Assembly: GCA_032433765.1 (NCBI GenBank)
Contig: JAVIAB010000092.1
Location: forward strand, 39,507,718 to 39,571,717
Source of the DNA: Megaustenia siamemsis
Lineage: Eukaryota > Mollusca > Gastropoda > Stylommatophora > Ariophantidae
Direction: 5' to 3'
DNA length: 64,000 nucleotides
Positions within the stretch are counted from its first letter, which is position 1, and each line of letters opens with the position of its first letter. Both the position numbers and the translations under genes were made by a program. This document shows positions 46,259-57,480 of the stretch, one piece after another. Under the pieces are notes generated by a model, which was not told the DNA's origin, did not search any database, and saw nothing but the letters and a program-made list of their open reading frames with translations.

Positions 46259-46735
46259 CTATGCTCTACTGGGAGCTGAAAGTGTTTATTGAAGACCTAT
46301 GCTCCACTGGGAGCTGAAAGTGTTTGTTGAAGACCTATGCTCCACTGGGTCTGAAAGTGTTTGTTGAAGACCTATGTTCCACTGGGAGCTGAAAGTGTTT
46401 GTTGAAGACCTATGCTCCACTGGGAGCTGAAAGTGTGTGTTGAAGACCTATGCTCCACTGGGAGCTGAAAGTGTGTGTTGAAGACCTATGCTCCACTGGG
46501 AGCTGAAAGTGTTTGTTGAAGACCTATGCTCCACTGGGAGCTGAAAGTGTTTGTTGAAGACCTATGCTCCACTGGGAGCTGAAAGTGTTTGTTGAAGACC
46601 TATGCTCCACTGGGAGCTGAAAGTGTGTGTTGAAGACCTATGCTCCACTGGGAGCTGAAAGTGTGTGTTGAAGACCTATGCTCCACTGGGAGCTGAAAGT
46701 GTGTGTTGAAGACCTATGCTCCACTGGGAGCTAAA
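46251..46735. repeat. 38-bp minisatellite, 13 units, from a LINE 3' end
   Basis: Thirteen head-to-tail units of about 38 bp beginning TTGAAGACCTATGCTCCACT followed by GGGAGCTGAAAGTGTKTG. The unit contains the last codons and stop of the LINE ORF (GAAGACCTATGCTCCACTGG in place of coding EDLCSTG). Only one or two variable positions (GTGTTTG or GTGTGTG) distinguish units; unit 3 has a 2-bp deletion. The last unit passes into AAAAAGGTAGAAGAAGAAGA, the LINE tail. Confidence 0.95.
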
Positions 46736-46755
46736 AAGGTAGAAGAAGAAGAACC

Positions 46756-49230
46756 AGGGCACACCATAGCGCAGACTGTTACACAGACCACGCACTTGTC
46801 ATTAACAAAGTGAAGGCAACCACCGAAAGGTTTTACAAATCTAGAGAACCATCCAGGCCTAGGATCAATATCGGTGCAATAAAATTATATGTCAACCAAG
46901 TCCTGTTGAGGAATGCCTTCCAGAAATGCGTGGAGAAAGCTGAAGACCTGGACAATATAGATGATTCATGAAACTGGCTAAAATCACACATCATTAACTG
47001 TGCAATCTCTTCTTTTGGAAAAGAACAACACTCCACCAAGGATTGGGTTCAGTAAAACTCGATGAAACTCGTACCACTTGTAGAGAGGAAGAAGAAGGCT
47101 TTCCTAGCCTTAAAGAACTACCCATGCCAGAACACAAAAGACACATTCGAACAAGAAATAGCAGAAGTACAACGGGAATCAAGGAGATGTGCGAATGAGC
47201 CCTGGTCAAATCTGTGCTCTACGATCCAGAATGCTGCTTAGCTGGGTGATTCACGAACTATGTACAAAAGCATTCGGATTGCTCTAGGTCCAAACATCTC
47301 AAAAATTGCTCCCTTAAAAGATGCTAACGGTGAGTCTATCAGTGACAAAAGTAAACAGCTGGAAAGATGGGTCAAACATTACTCAAGTCTGTAGACAGAC
47401 CAGCAAGCCCACTCCTAGACCAGTTTGTCTCAAAATACGTAGTGCTGACTGAACTAGGCAATGAACCTACTGAGAAAGAACTTCATGATGTCATCCGCGA
47501 CCTCTCAAGTGGAAAAGTCTCTGGTAATGACAGCATCTCAGCTGAAATACTCAAGGAACACCTTGAACCACTCCTGCCCCACCTCTACAAACTCCTTGTC
47601 CAATGCTGGAGAAGTGGCGATATTCCCCAAGACATGAAAGATGCCAAGATTGTAACGTTATATAAAAATAAGGGAGACAAGGGTGATTGCAACAATTATA
47701 TAGGGTATTTCCCTCCTGAGTATAACTGGAAAGGCATCAGCAAGAATTGTTTTAAAGCTCCTACATCAAGTGGCGGAACGTATCTTTCCTGAGTCCCAGT
47801 GTGGGTTTAGAGCTGAACTTGTCTACCACCGATATGATTTTTATTCTTCGCCAGTTGCAAGAAAAATGCAAGGAACAGAGAAGACCTCTATTTATAACCT
47901 TTGTTAATATCAAAAAGGCGTTAGACACAGTGAGCAGAGCAGGTCTATACAAGGTGTTGGAAAATGTTGGCTGCCCTCCTACTTTACTTAAGCTGTTCAA
48001 GTCGTTCCACAACAATATGTCTGCCATCATCCAGTTCGACGATAGATCTTGTCAGCCCTTTGAGATGAACTGTGGAGTCAAACAAGGATGTGTCCTTGCC
48101 CCTACTCTATTTGGCACATGTTTCGCTGCCCTTCTACACAATGCGTTTGAAACCGTCTCTGGAGACATCTACATCCGTACAAGATCTGATGGCTCCTTAT
48201 TGAAACTTGCACGTCTGAGTTCAAAATTAAAAACAACTGAGACTCTAACCAATGAGTTGCTATTTGCTGATGATGCAGCACTGGTTGCTCAAGATGAATC
48301 CGTCCTGCAGTCAATGACTGACAATCTAGCTAGATCATGTGAATTCTCCCTGTCAATAAGTATCAAGAAGACTGTAGTGCTTCAACAAGGTGTAGCAGCC
48401 CCGCAGGTATATCATTAAATAACATACCCCTTGAATCTGTGACAAAGTTCACCTATTTCGATTCTATGGTCACACCAACTGTCTCCCTTAAAGAAGAAAT
48501 AAATTCCCTAATCGGAAAGGCAGTTTCCACATTTGGTAACTTTAAAGATAGAGCATGGGCCAACACCAATTTAACACTCAGAACTAAGATTCAAATTTAC
48601 CAAATCTGTGTGCCTAGTACACTTCTATACGGATCAGAAACTTAGACTACCTATGCCGGGTAGGAGAAAAGGTTAAACAGCTTTCATTTACTTTGCCTTC
48701 GTAAGATCATGAACATCAAATGGCAGGACAAAGTAACTAACTCCAATGTCTTACAACGAGCCAAACTCCCATCGATCAAGGCAACACTTAGGATTCGTAG
48801 ACTAAGATGGTTGGGCCATGTAAGAAGAATGGCAAACAATTGTATTCCCAAACAATTATTGTATGGCGAACTTAAAGATGAAAAATGACCAAAGGGCAGA
48901 CCAGTGCCGAGATATAATTATGTTTGCAGGGCTTCCGTGAAGAAATTTTCTATACGTGAAAGAAACTGGGAAAATGTGGCTGCGGATTGTAGCACACGGA
49001 GAACAGAAATAGAAAATGGCACAGTAACTTCCAGACAGTGCTGACATCAAATTCAGAAGACAAAAGGTGCAAGAGAAAAGAGGCATTACCAGGTACCGCA
49101 AATGCACCTTGTTCGCTCTGTGGATGGATCTGTCTGTCCAATATTGGCAAATTCAGCCACGAGAGAAGCTGTTCAGTAATGCAGGAGCCAGTATGTGACA
49201 TTAATGCTTTACCACACAACTGACTTATCA
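46756..49230 (+). mobile_element. RTE-like LINE, endonuclease end to C-terminus
   Basis: It starts within the endonuclease (ADCYTDHALVINK, about 46775-46812; the TDH corresponds to SDH). The RT N-terminal frame 47367-47792 has DLSSGKVSGNDSISAEILKE and IVTLYKNKGDKGDCNNY. The catalytic frame 47801-48418 has FVNIKKALDTVSRAGL (the usual motif A Asp is Asn at 47906-47908), GVKQGCVLAPTLF and an intact FADD at 48263-48274. The frame 48439-48645 has FDSMVTPTVSLKEEINSLIG and STLLYGSET. The C-terminal part contains RLRWLGHVRRM and GRPV-RY; it ends in a zinc-knuckle-like C-SLC-GW--L----KFSHERSC (about 49105-49175). Frameshifts and the motif A change make it inactive. Confidence 0.85.
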
Positions 49231-49614
49231 CGATTGCTTGCTACCAACCGTCTGTCAAGACGCCCAAAAGCCATAAGAAATATTTAAAAAACGATATAAA
49301 ATATCGTGCTATTTGGATGCGCTCTTTAAATGGGTACCAGAGATATTCTCTGGGATGGAGAGACATTGAGGAAGGGAACTGGCCACCCCACCTCATGAAG
49401 CTGAGTCCTGTTGCAACGAAACCACTAATGCTTATTTACCAAAAGATAATTGCTACAGGAGTGCTTTTTCCTTTGTTTATGGATGTAAAATATACCTCAC
49501 ATTGAATGGTCAGTCAGTGAGACTCTAGGTCACTTCTACTATCCAAGGGTTTAATAATTACCTAACACTATTAATCAATTCGGCAAAACAACTAAAAATT
49601 CCGGAAAATTCGTT
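49231..49614. other. Nothing recognised
   Basis: A 62-codon frame (49317-49505) is unrecognised. Confidence 0.4.
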
Positions 49615-50115
49615 GGTAAAGAACATACAAACAATACAAATAAAATATGTAAAAAATTGTACTAACCTAGTGAAGATAATTACGAAAGACATAGTTATAG
49701 TTAGAAGAGGGTTAGGAAAACGTAGAAGAAAGTAAAAGTAAAGTAATGTACCCCTGTCACGCCAAGTGGCGTATAGGGAAATATGGTGTTAGTGACCCTA
49801 TATTTTACAGACCTTCATCACATGATTTTTGGGGTAATGTGGTCGGTATTACGCCCGTGCTGCTTTACTTTCCCAGAAAAAAATCCGGTACCCCTTTAAG
49901 GCTGGGTGAACCTGGAAGCCGTCGGTTGGGATCGAACCCTACCCCTTGTCCTTTGTAGTCCAGTTCACTAACCACTGAGCTATCGCTGCTCCTAAAAGAA
50001 AGTGGGTGCAGGATATTACAGACGAGTTGGAATCGATTGACACAGAGGCTGAACACCTTGTGGAGGACAGAGAAAAATTCAAAGTAACAGTCAAGGGAGA
50101 GAAGTTCCAAAAGTA
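49615..50115 (+). mobile_element. LINE C-terminal fragment interrupted by a SINE
   Basis: Left of the SINE the plus strand reads VKNCTNLVKIITKDIVIVRR then GLGKRRR; right of it, KKWVQDITDELESI and EHLVEDREKFKVTV. Joined, these follow the order of an RTE-type ORF2 end (TLEKLIM-G---GKR-RGR--KKW--DI---L-------LV-DRE-F). It is the same kind of tail as 54480-54935. Confidence 0.6.
49734..49992 (-). mobile_element. tRNA-derived SINE, copy E, inside a LINE tail
   Basis: Minus-strand copy of the common SINE. The flanks TAGAAGAAAGT (49723-49733) and TAAAAGAAAGT (49993-50003) differ at one base and are the probable target duplication. The insertion splits the basic C-terminal region of the surrounding LINE relic, so the SINE is the younger of the two. 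The tail on the minus strand is TACATTACTTTACTTTTACT. Confidence 0.9.
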
Positions 50116-51344
50116 GCAATATTCTAGAAGTTGATGAATTATATTAGACAAGAGCATACTATTGCAGATGAATCTAATATAAAAATTGCTATATGGAATA
50201 GTGAATCAGCAGTAGGAGACAAATAAAAGTATACAAATTAGTAGAATCAAAAGTCACAAACAATGCAAATATTAAGACAGACAAATGTAAGGTCACATAA
50301 AAAAAATGCATTATCAGGATGATTATATCACCAAGTGGTCAGCCATAATCTTTTAAAACATATTCTCCTGTTAAATTTATATTTATTGTCGGAACACATT
50401 ACATATTTGATTTTTTTTTTAAATCCTATTTACACATCATCACTCAACATATTTTGTAGTAGTAGTAGTTGTTGTAGTGATAGTAATAGTAGTAGATCCA
50501 CAACCAGTCACAGTTAACTACGGATTTTGCAGCGTCCCTAGGAATTGCTATTTTTTCTTTTCTTTATCTGTGAATTATGTTTTTCTATAATAAATAACAC
50601 ACCATTTAATACATTTATTTCTTCTAGAAATGCCTTTAAATTATCTTCTGTTTCACATATTCGTCTTTGAAGCACATTACTAGCGCTAAAACTACGCTAT
50701 TTGTAACATATTTTCTTGGTTTCTAACCAAATATTCCCGAGAGATAGGCCTGACGCCTGAAATGATTCTGCGGATTGTTTGATTGATAGGTCAGCCCTAC
50801 GGAAAAAAAAGCCTGGTCGTTTGACCGAGAGTTAATCGATGACATAAAATCTGATCGTATTTGATTCGCAAGGGGCTTCATGATGAACGACTCGGATCTC
50901 AGTGTGACACGATTGGACAAACCGCCTCGCCAAATCGTGCATTTATCATGAAGCGATTGTTCTCGTTCTCACAGAGAACATAATGTTCCTCCTGCTGTAT
51001 GGTCCTGAATGAAAGTGTGTGATGTAGTTTTATGACCATCATAGAGTTGAGCAGTTGACACCTTCAAGAGCAACGAAACGAACTACAGGTGTGCCTTCTT
51101 GGCATTTTTTTTTGTGTGGTCAGACATTCCTAAGTAATATAATCAAATCAAAGACTATGCGTCCAAGAAAATAAAAGAAAAGAGGAAAAGAAGCAACAAA
51201 AGAAGAAAAATAGAAGAAACCCTTTACTATTTGATTTCAATTTGGGAGTTTAGTGTTGCCACCTACTTTTTAATGTATCGGCACGGATCTGAGTAATGTG
51301 GCCAGCAGTATGTTAGACTCTCTTTCTTTTCTTTAAAATGTCAT
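50116..51344. other. No gene; short (TAG)n tract
   Basis: Apart from an interrupted TAG run at 50456-50500, nothing was recognised. Confidence 0.5.
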
Positions 51345-51815
51345 CAGCAAACTTTGAAGGTTCGTGCAGCTTTGTGGATGAACCCTACTTCTGTAATCGG
51401 CAAACTTTGGTGGTTGAATGAACAGGAGCAATGAACCCTACTTCTGTAATCGGCAAACTTTGATGGTTGAATGAACAGGAGCAATGAACCCTACTTCTGT
51501 AATCGGCAAACTTTGATGGTTGAATGAGCAGGAACAATGACCCCTACTTCTGTAATTGGCAAACTTTGATGGTTGAATGAACAGGAGCAATGAACCCTAC
51601 TTCTGTAATTGGCAAACTTTGATGGTTGAATGAACAGGAGCAATGAACCCTACTTCTGTAATCGGCAAACTTTGATGGTTGAATGAACAGGAGCAATGAA
51701 CCCTACTTCTGTAATCGGCAAACTTTAAATGTTTGTTGAACCTCGGGAATGTACCCTACTTCTGTCACCGACAAACTTTGAAGTTTGAGTGAACCTGGGG
51801 GATGAACACAGTAAA
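51345..51815. repeat. 53-bp minisatellite, ~9 units
   Basis: Units of 53 bp starting CGGCAAACTTTGATGGTTGA and ending CCCTACTTCTGTAAT. The central units are nearly identical, while the first and the last two are diverged (for example AACCTCGGGAATGTACCC). This is the pattern of unequal exchange homogenising the middle of an array. Confidence 0.96.
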
Positions 51816-54479
51816 CCAATTCACCCACTAAGCACTGCTCTACTCGGATTCCTTCTCTTAGAAACTGTTGAAAGTTCATGGTTTTAATTTTTCTATAAAG
51901 CAGACTATAACTTGTACGTCCAATACATAGATTCGTTCTAACATGCTTCTTATAATATGTTCAAAAATATATCTAAGAATAATGTTAGAGAAATGGGCAT
52001 TTTTTCGTCTATATTTATTCAATTAAATTTGTTAGTACTTCATTGTGAGTGATTTTTAAGAATACAATTTTGTGTCGTATGCTCATGTGTGTATGAGGGA
52101 ATCTGTAACATATCCTAGCATAAATAATATTTTGTTAGGGGATCAGTACACACAGACTTGTCATATAAGTTTTATATATACAGAACATTGTCTTCTTGTA
52201 TTCGATGTTTACTGCGTCCAAGACTTCAAAGTATACACACGTTTTTACACGTCTAATTCCTGAATTATTTTACTGATCTGGACAGAATGTGATTTGAATT
52301 GATTGGAAATACCAAATGTCATCAAGTTCAAACTTCTCTATAATTCATGCGTGTAAAAAATCTTAACCGAAGCTTTTATTAAATTAGAGAGCAACATGAA
52401 AATACTGTCAACATAAAAATACTGGGGACAATATTCTTGTGGAGAGTCAAGAGCGTTGGTCCAAGGCTAGATAACTACGCACGTAAAGATGTTGGTATTG
52501 TTCAAAGCTGTACATGAGAATGGCAACAATCTAGTGCAATTCCAAATTCTCATGAATTAAGTGACGTCATTTATCTTCTTTACTTATTCTACTAATTTGA
52601 ACTATTTTACTTCTTTTACCCATATTATAGAGAAGCTCATAAAATAACTTACTTACTGAAATGTTTCAAATATTATCCGAGTCTTGTGAATATCCATTTG
52701 GTCGAAATCGAATTGTTCTAGCTTTGAACATTGCAAACACAGATTTGAAGACATTTCAACTGAAGGGAGATTGGCGAATTAAGCGCAGAAATCAGGAAAT
52801 AGCGTGTTGTAATGTCCACGAGGATAATGTGTGACAGCAAAAAATCTGGTTGGACTCGCGTCATTGGTCTGATGGAAGCATTTCAAATAAATGATGATAG
52901 AGGACCGGAGGACAGAAACATCACAATGCTCTGCCTGCTTTATTATCACGCTATCTTCATTTCAAATACGTGTTCTTCTCTTATATTTATATTTTCCCAG
53001 TAGAAGTTCTACCAGATATAAATGTGTGATATGATCAACACCATGCCAGGTTCACATACTTCCCAGATAAAAATATCTAGTCCATTTTCAGAGACCAAAA
53101 ATGTTTTGGCTGAAAACATTTGGTCACAATTGGAAATTAACAACTGGTCACCTGGCCAAGTGATGTGTAGGCCCACTTTCATACCACGATTTTATTAGAT
53201 CAGTGATGTGACAACTTTAATGGGGGAAAGTTAATAGTTTACGAGAAACAACTCTTATTATTTATATTTGTGAGATCTCAACATTTAAAGTCTGCTTTGG
53301 TTTGTATTCATGGTTAAACTTGATGATTGCATACAACTCTTAGTCCATGCTTAGAATATCAGATATATGGCAGCGTCTAGTGTATCATGGGAGTAGACAG
53401 GAAAACCGCGATAAAGTTAGCCTCGAGTGATTACATTGTAGATGTAGATGATAATAAAATCATATGAAGATTCTGCTTTCATTTTGCATTATTTCTCTTA
53501 TATGAACATACAAATATTATGTTGCCTGCTTGTATTTGTACTTGTCCCGACAAGTTCTTCTTTAATTTAGTCTAGTCTAGTTCACAAAAGCTGAAATAAC
53601 GTGTTTCTCATTTAAGATACCTATTTTATTTAATGTGATAAAGAGGAAGACATAGAAAAATCGTGTTCAACAGTCTCGGACGCAAGTGGAAACAAACAAT
53701 TTTTACAAATGGCAATCAGGGGCGTTTGTAGTTGAATGTTTGACGCACGTCTTCAACGACTGTAGGTTAAACATCAACATGGGGTGTTTCACGATAACTC
53801 TGCTCTGTGAATGCAATACTTTATTAAGCAGTGAAGTGGTAAATAAAATAGATATGATTGTTAACAATGTTTGTGTGTACAACCAACGAGCTACTGGAAC
53901 CATCAACGAGAGCACACTTTGTCTTGAGCTAAAAATCACTAGGAATCAATGGGTTTGAGAGAAATACAGTAACGCCCACTCTAACTAGCAACACATGCAT
54001 CCTTCTCAGCAGAAACATCGAATGCAGCTGGTGAACACATGAATAAACTTGATAAAACATTAATTCTTTTTTATTCTTCACCATTTGTATGTAATTAGTT
54101 TTACTCTCGTCACCCTGTATCTTGATTTACTCTCATAATGATTGGCTGCAATATATACACAAAACCATATACGCCGTTTATGAATTTCCATTTTAAAAAC
54201 AGCATTTTCACATAAGCCTTCGGACATTTTCGACAACAATTTTAGGGTAATAGCTGTGTTCATTAACCTACATGTGGAGCTAATGTACTTTCGCCATACT
54301 TCTCACAAAATTATGAAACTTTGTTTGTTTATAAAGAAACCTTACTTGGCATTTGAAAATACACAATTAACTCGCATTTTGTCGAGATTTCACAACAAAT
54401 AAAAAAAATAATAACTTAATATTCGTTATGTATGTTTAAATACATATTATTTTTATAGCATTATATGTTTTCCTATTTA
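51816..54479. other. No recognisable gene
   Basis: 2.7 kb of AT-rich sequence. A 90-codon plus frame (53686-53958) and an overlapping 78-codon minus frame are unrecognised. They overlap each other, so at most one could be real. Confidence 0.45.
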
Positions 54480-54935
54480 CCTGGATCCGTGTCAACTGGC
54501 TCAACAAGAAGAGGTTGCATGCATAATATTTTCATCATCTTCTGGAAACATATGAATGTGAAGTATGGACAGGTCTTTCGAATATCGCACCAATGACTTT
54601 AAATACAAGTGTTGCACAAGATTACTCAGAACACTGCAGATGGAGATAACAGCAAACTTGGCAAATTTTGCACAAAACTTAACATTCCTGAGAAGTAATA
54701 GATAACAAAATAAACACAATAGAATCAAATATTTTAATTATGTGAAACGACATAACACCCTAGAGAAGATACTTATAGAGAGCATAATTCTAGTTAAAAG
54801 AGAAAGAGAACATCTACAACAATATGGATGTTAGATAGCACATAAGAGCTAGAATTGATTGTTGCAGAACATGGACATCTCTCACGAGATAAAGAAAACT
54901 TCAAAATAGCTGTCAGATGGGAGCTATATTCAAAT
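54480..54935 (+). mobile_element. LINE C-terminal fragment
   Basis: Plus-strand pieces FNYVKRHNTLEKILIESIIL (about 54733-54795), then VKRERKTSTTIWM and VAEHGHLSRDKENFKIAVRW (about 54860-54920), follow the end of an RTE-type ORF2. The last piece aligns with AEHLVEDREKFKVTV at about 50053-50100. It is immediately followed by the 5'-inverted LINE. Confidence 0.6.
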
Positions 54936-54957
54936 AATAAGCTACACGATAATGACA

Positions 54958-55546
54958 ATTATTTGTGAATGTAGGCTTTGCTGAGCTGATCTGCACCTCT
55001 TTCGTATATCTACCATCTCAAGTATACGTTAAATCTAGATATTTAAATTCACTCACATGTTTTAATACTGTTCCATTTACCTTAATTGTCGTTATCTTTG
55101 TTGCAGCAATTCCGCCATTTTGTTGTTGAGGCTTAGATCTTTATTATTTTCTATCCATCAATATAATGTCAACCAAGAAAATGAAATCTTAAATGTTATG
55201 TAGAGCCAGTCTTTACATTGGATGTGAATATTCTCAGCTAAGAAGAGTAATGAAAACGTTCTGAAAGAGGCCAAAGCCAAAAGAGAGCTAATTTCCAATA
55301 TTAGGAAGAAACAATCATTTTTTGGCCATGTAATGAGAAGAGAACAGCTGGAATATATTGTAACAACTGGGAAAATTGAGGAACGAAAAGAGAGAGGGAA
55401 GCAAAGAGAAAAGATACCAGACAGCTTTAGAGAATGGCTTGACAGAAGGTCAACAACAGAAATGATAAATGACTGTCGTGATCTAAAGATGTGTAGAGAC
55501 ATGATCACCTACGCCAGCAGGTCCGGTACTTGATGATGTTGACTAT
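54958..55546 (+). mobile_element. RTE-like LINE with inverted 5' part (copy 1)
   Basis: The right part (about 55172-55540, plus) is the normal C-terminus: IRKKQS-FFGHVMRREQLEYI to RDMITYASRSGT, with a short deletion. The left part (about 54968-55150) is on the minus strand and encodes the piece that should come just before it: NNKDLSLNNKMA, HVSEFKYLD and GRYTKEVQI-SAK. Its upstream end lies at the junction, which is the arrangement produced by twin priming. The flanks GATAATGACA (54948-54957) and GATAATGTCA (55547-55556) differ at one base and may be the target duplication. Confidence 0.75.
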
Positions 55547-55559
55547 GATAATGTCAGTC

Positions 55560-56225
55560 ATTTTATATAACCCCTTTTAATTGTAGCGATAAAATGAGTG
55601 TCATCTGTATATCTCGTGTTATTTATATTATGACACACACAGCTGATATTCTGGTTATGGCCTACATGAATATTAGTATAATTCTCTCTATACATATACA
55701 TAATGAATTAATTTGGAAATAGGGCTTAACCTTACCTAACATTTTTTTTTTAAATGTTGAAACAATCCCTATCGATTTCCTATTCTTATGGCTTTTTTTT
55801 TTCCAGTACACTTTCTTCATTAATTTTTGTAGACAACGTTTAAGCTCTCTAAAAGTTATCATTATTTTTTTAGTGTTTTCTAATTCAAATGCTTTGATGT
55901 AATCAACTCGAGTACATATCTTTTTCCACTGCAATGACTGTTCCTAGCTTTGATCTTATGATGTATGTAAACGTTATTTGCACCTTTACATCTATTAAAC
56001 CCACACTGTACATTGCCAACTTTTAGTTTAATTTTGTTTCTCATATTTACACTGTGATTCTTGTTTTAGTTTACTTGTGTGGCTCAGAAGACTTATTATG
56101 TGATGATCCTCACATATGATGGCGTCACGCTTCTCCCATAGTTTTCATTTCCTATTAAATTATATTGTCTGGTCCAGGGAGTTATCTTAATTTCAAGTTG
56201 CGTAGAACATCATCCACTTCCTCTG
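55560..56225 (-). mobile_element. LINE RT region, inverted 5' part (copy 2)
   Basis: Minus strand, read right to left: LPGPDNI (about 56160-56190), KRDAIICEDHHIISLLSHT (about 56080-56140), the motif A region VDYIKAFELENTKK (in the frame 55662-55934), then QINSLCICIERIIL where LSP-LFNLYIE-I usually is, and the catalytic box RYTDDTHFIATI (YTDD at about 55597-55612). Both catalytic Asp of that box are kept, but stops and shifts abound. It faces the plus-strand C-terminus at 56235. Confidence 0.78.
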
Positions 56226-56234
56226 TGAGTATTT

Positions 56235-56751
56235 TTGGTCTTTCAATTTATCTGGATGTTCGCGACTCACAGAGTTCATCCTATCCATGTCAATAGAAGT
56301 GAGAAAGAGAGTTCATCGGTGCTATATAGAACCAAATCTGACCTACGGAAGCGAATCATGGACAGTAGACAAACAAATGAAAAGACGATTAGAGGCCACG
56401 GAGATGGGATTTCTCAGAAGAATGTTGAAAGCTCCCTGGACAGCTAAAAAGACAATTGAGGAAATTCTCAAAGCAGCCAACACAAAAATGGAACCCCTAA
56501 AATACATCAGAAAGAAACAATCAACATTTTTCAGGCACATTATGAGAAGAGGAACGTTGGAATACTTGGTTATAACTGGCAAAATAAGAGGAAAGAGAGA
56601 TCGCGGACGACAAAGACAGAAAATACTGGATAGCTTGGTGTCGTGGCATAGAAAACAGTCAACAACAGAACTGATACGATGCACTGTGGATAGAAAATTG
56701 TGGAAGGACATGATCGCCTACGCCAACCAGTATGGCGCATGATGATGATGG
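56235..56751 (+). mobile_element. LINE C-terminus, 151-codon frame (copy 2)
   Basis: The frame 56287-56742 is open for 151 codons: RCYIEPNLTYGSESWTVDKQ, RRMLKAPWTAKKTIEEILK, YIRKKQSTFFRHIMRRGTLE, GKRDRGRQRQKILDSL, ending KLWKDMIAYANQYGA and a GATGATGATGG tail. It is the best preserved C-terminus of the second RTE-like subfamily (others: 38389-38870, 62283-62650). Together with the inverted RT piece it forms a twin-primed-looking insertion of about 1.2 kb. The 25-bp minisatellite begins 64 bp after it. Confidence 0.85.
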
Positions 56752-56814
56752 GAGCTCATCCTCACAGAGATCCGAGGAAACATTATTTACGTCTTTTTCG
56801 TATACTTTCTTTGT

Positions 56815-57295
56815 ACATCAACAATTCTCCTTCGTTATTCCATCAACTTTTCTTTCTTTATTCTATCAACAATTCTCCTTCTTTGTTCTATCAACAATTC
56901 TCCTTCTTTGTTCTATCAACAATTCTCCTTCTTTGTTCTATAAACAATTCTCCTTCTTTATTCCATCAAAAATTCTCCTTCTTTATTCTATCAACAATTC
57001 TCCCTCTTTATTCTATCTCCAATTCTCCTTCTTTGTTCTATCAACAGCTCTTCCTCTTTATTCCATCAATAATTCTCCTTCTTTATTCTATCTCCAATTC
57101 TCCTTCTTTGTTCTATCAACAGCTCTTCCTCTTTATTCCATCAATAATTCTCCTTCTTTATTCTATCTCCAATTCTCCTTCTTTGTTCTATCAACAGTTC
57201 TCCTTCTTTGTTCCATCAATAATTCTCCTTCTTTGTTCTATCTACAATTTTCCTTCTTTGCTCTATCAACAATTCTCCATCTTTTATAAATAGCT
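56815..57295. repeat. 25-bp minisatellite, ~19 units
   Basis: Units of 25 bp, CAACAATTCTCCTTCTTTGT followed by TCTAT. A 75-bp higher-order unit (CAACAGCTCTTCCTC..., CATCAATAATTCTCC..., CTCCAATTCTCC...) is repeated twice near 57045-57195. No unit contains a stop in the plus-strand frames used, so two overlapping frames of 185 and 197 codons stay open; both read the same 25-residue peptide period and are not credible genes. A degraded continuation runs from about 57355 to 57480. Confidence 0.95.
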
Positions 57296-57480
57296 TTTCA
57301 AATGTATTTTTTCATTGAGGGAATTATCTTGCTTTGTATTATTTACAAAGTTTTTTGTTCTATCAATAAATCTTTTTCTTAGTTCAATGAACAGTTCTCC
57401 TTCTTTGTTACATCAATAATTTTCCTTCTTCGTTTTATCAACAATTATCCTTTCTCGATCTATCAACTCTTCGCCTTCCT

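Noticed and set aside
53686..53958. 90-codon frame as a small gene
   Set aside because: An overlapping 78-codon antisense frame is equally open and neither has a recognisable feature.
56700..57293. 197- and 185-codon frames as membrane-like proteins
   Set aside because: Both are readings of the same 25-bp satellite in different frames; hydrophobicity follows from CT-rich composition.
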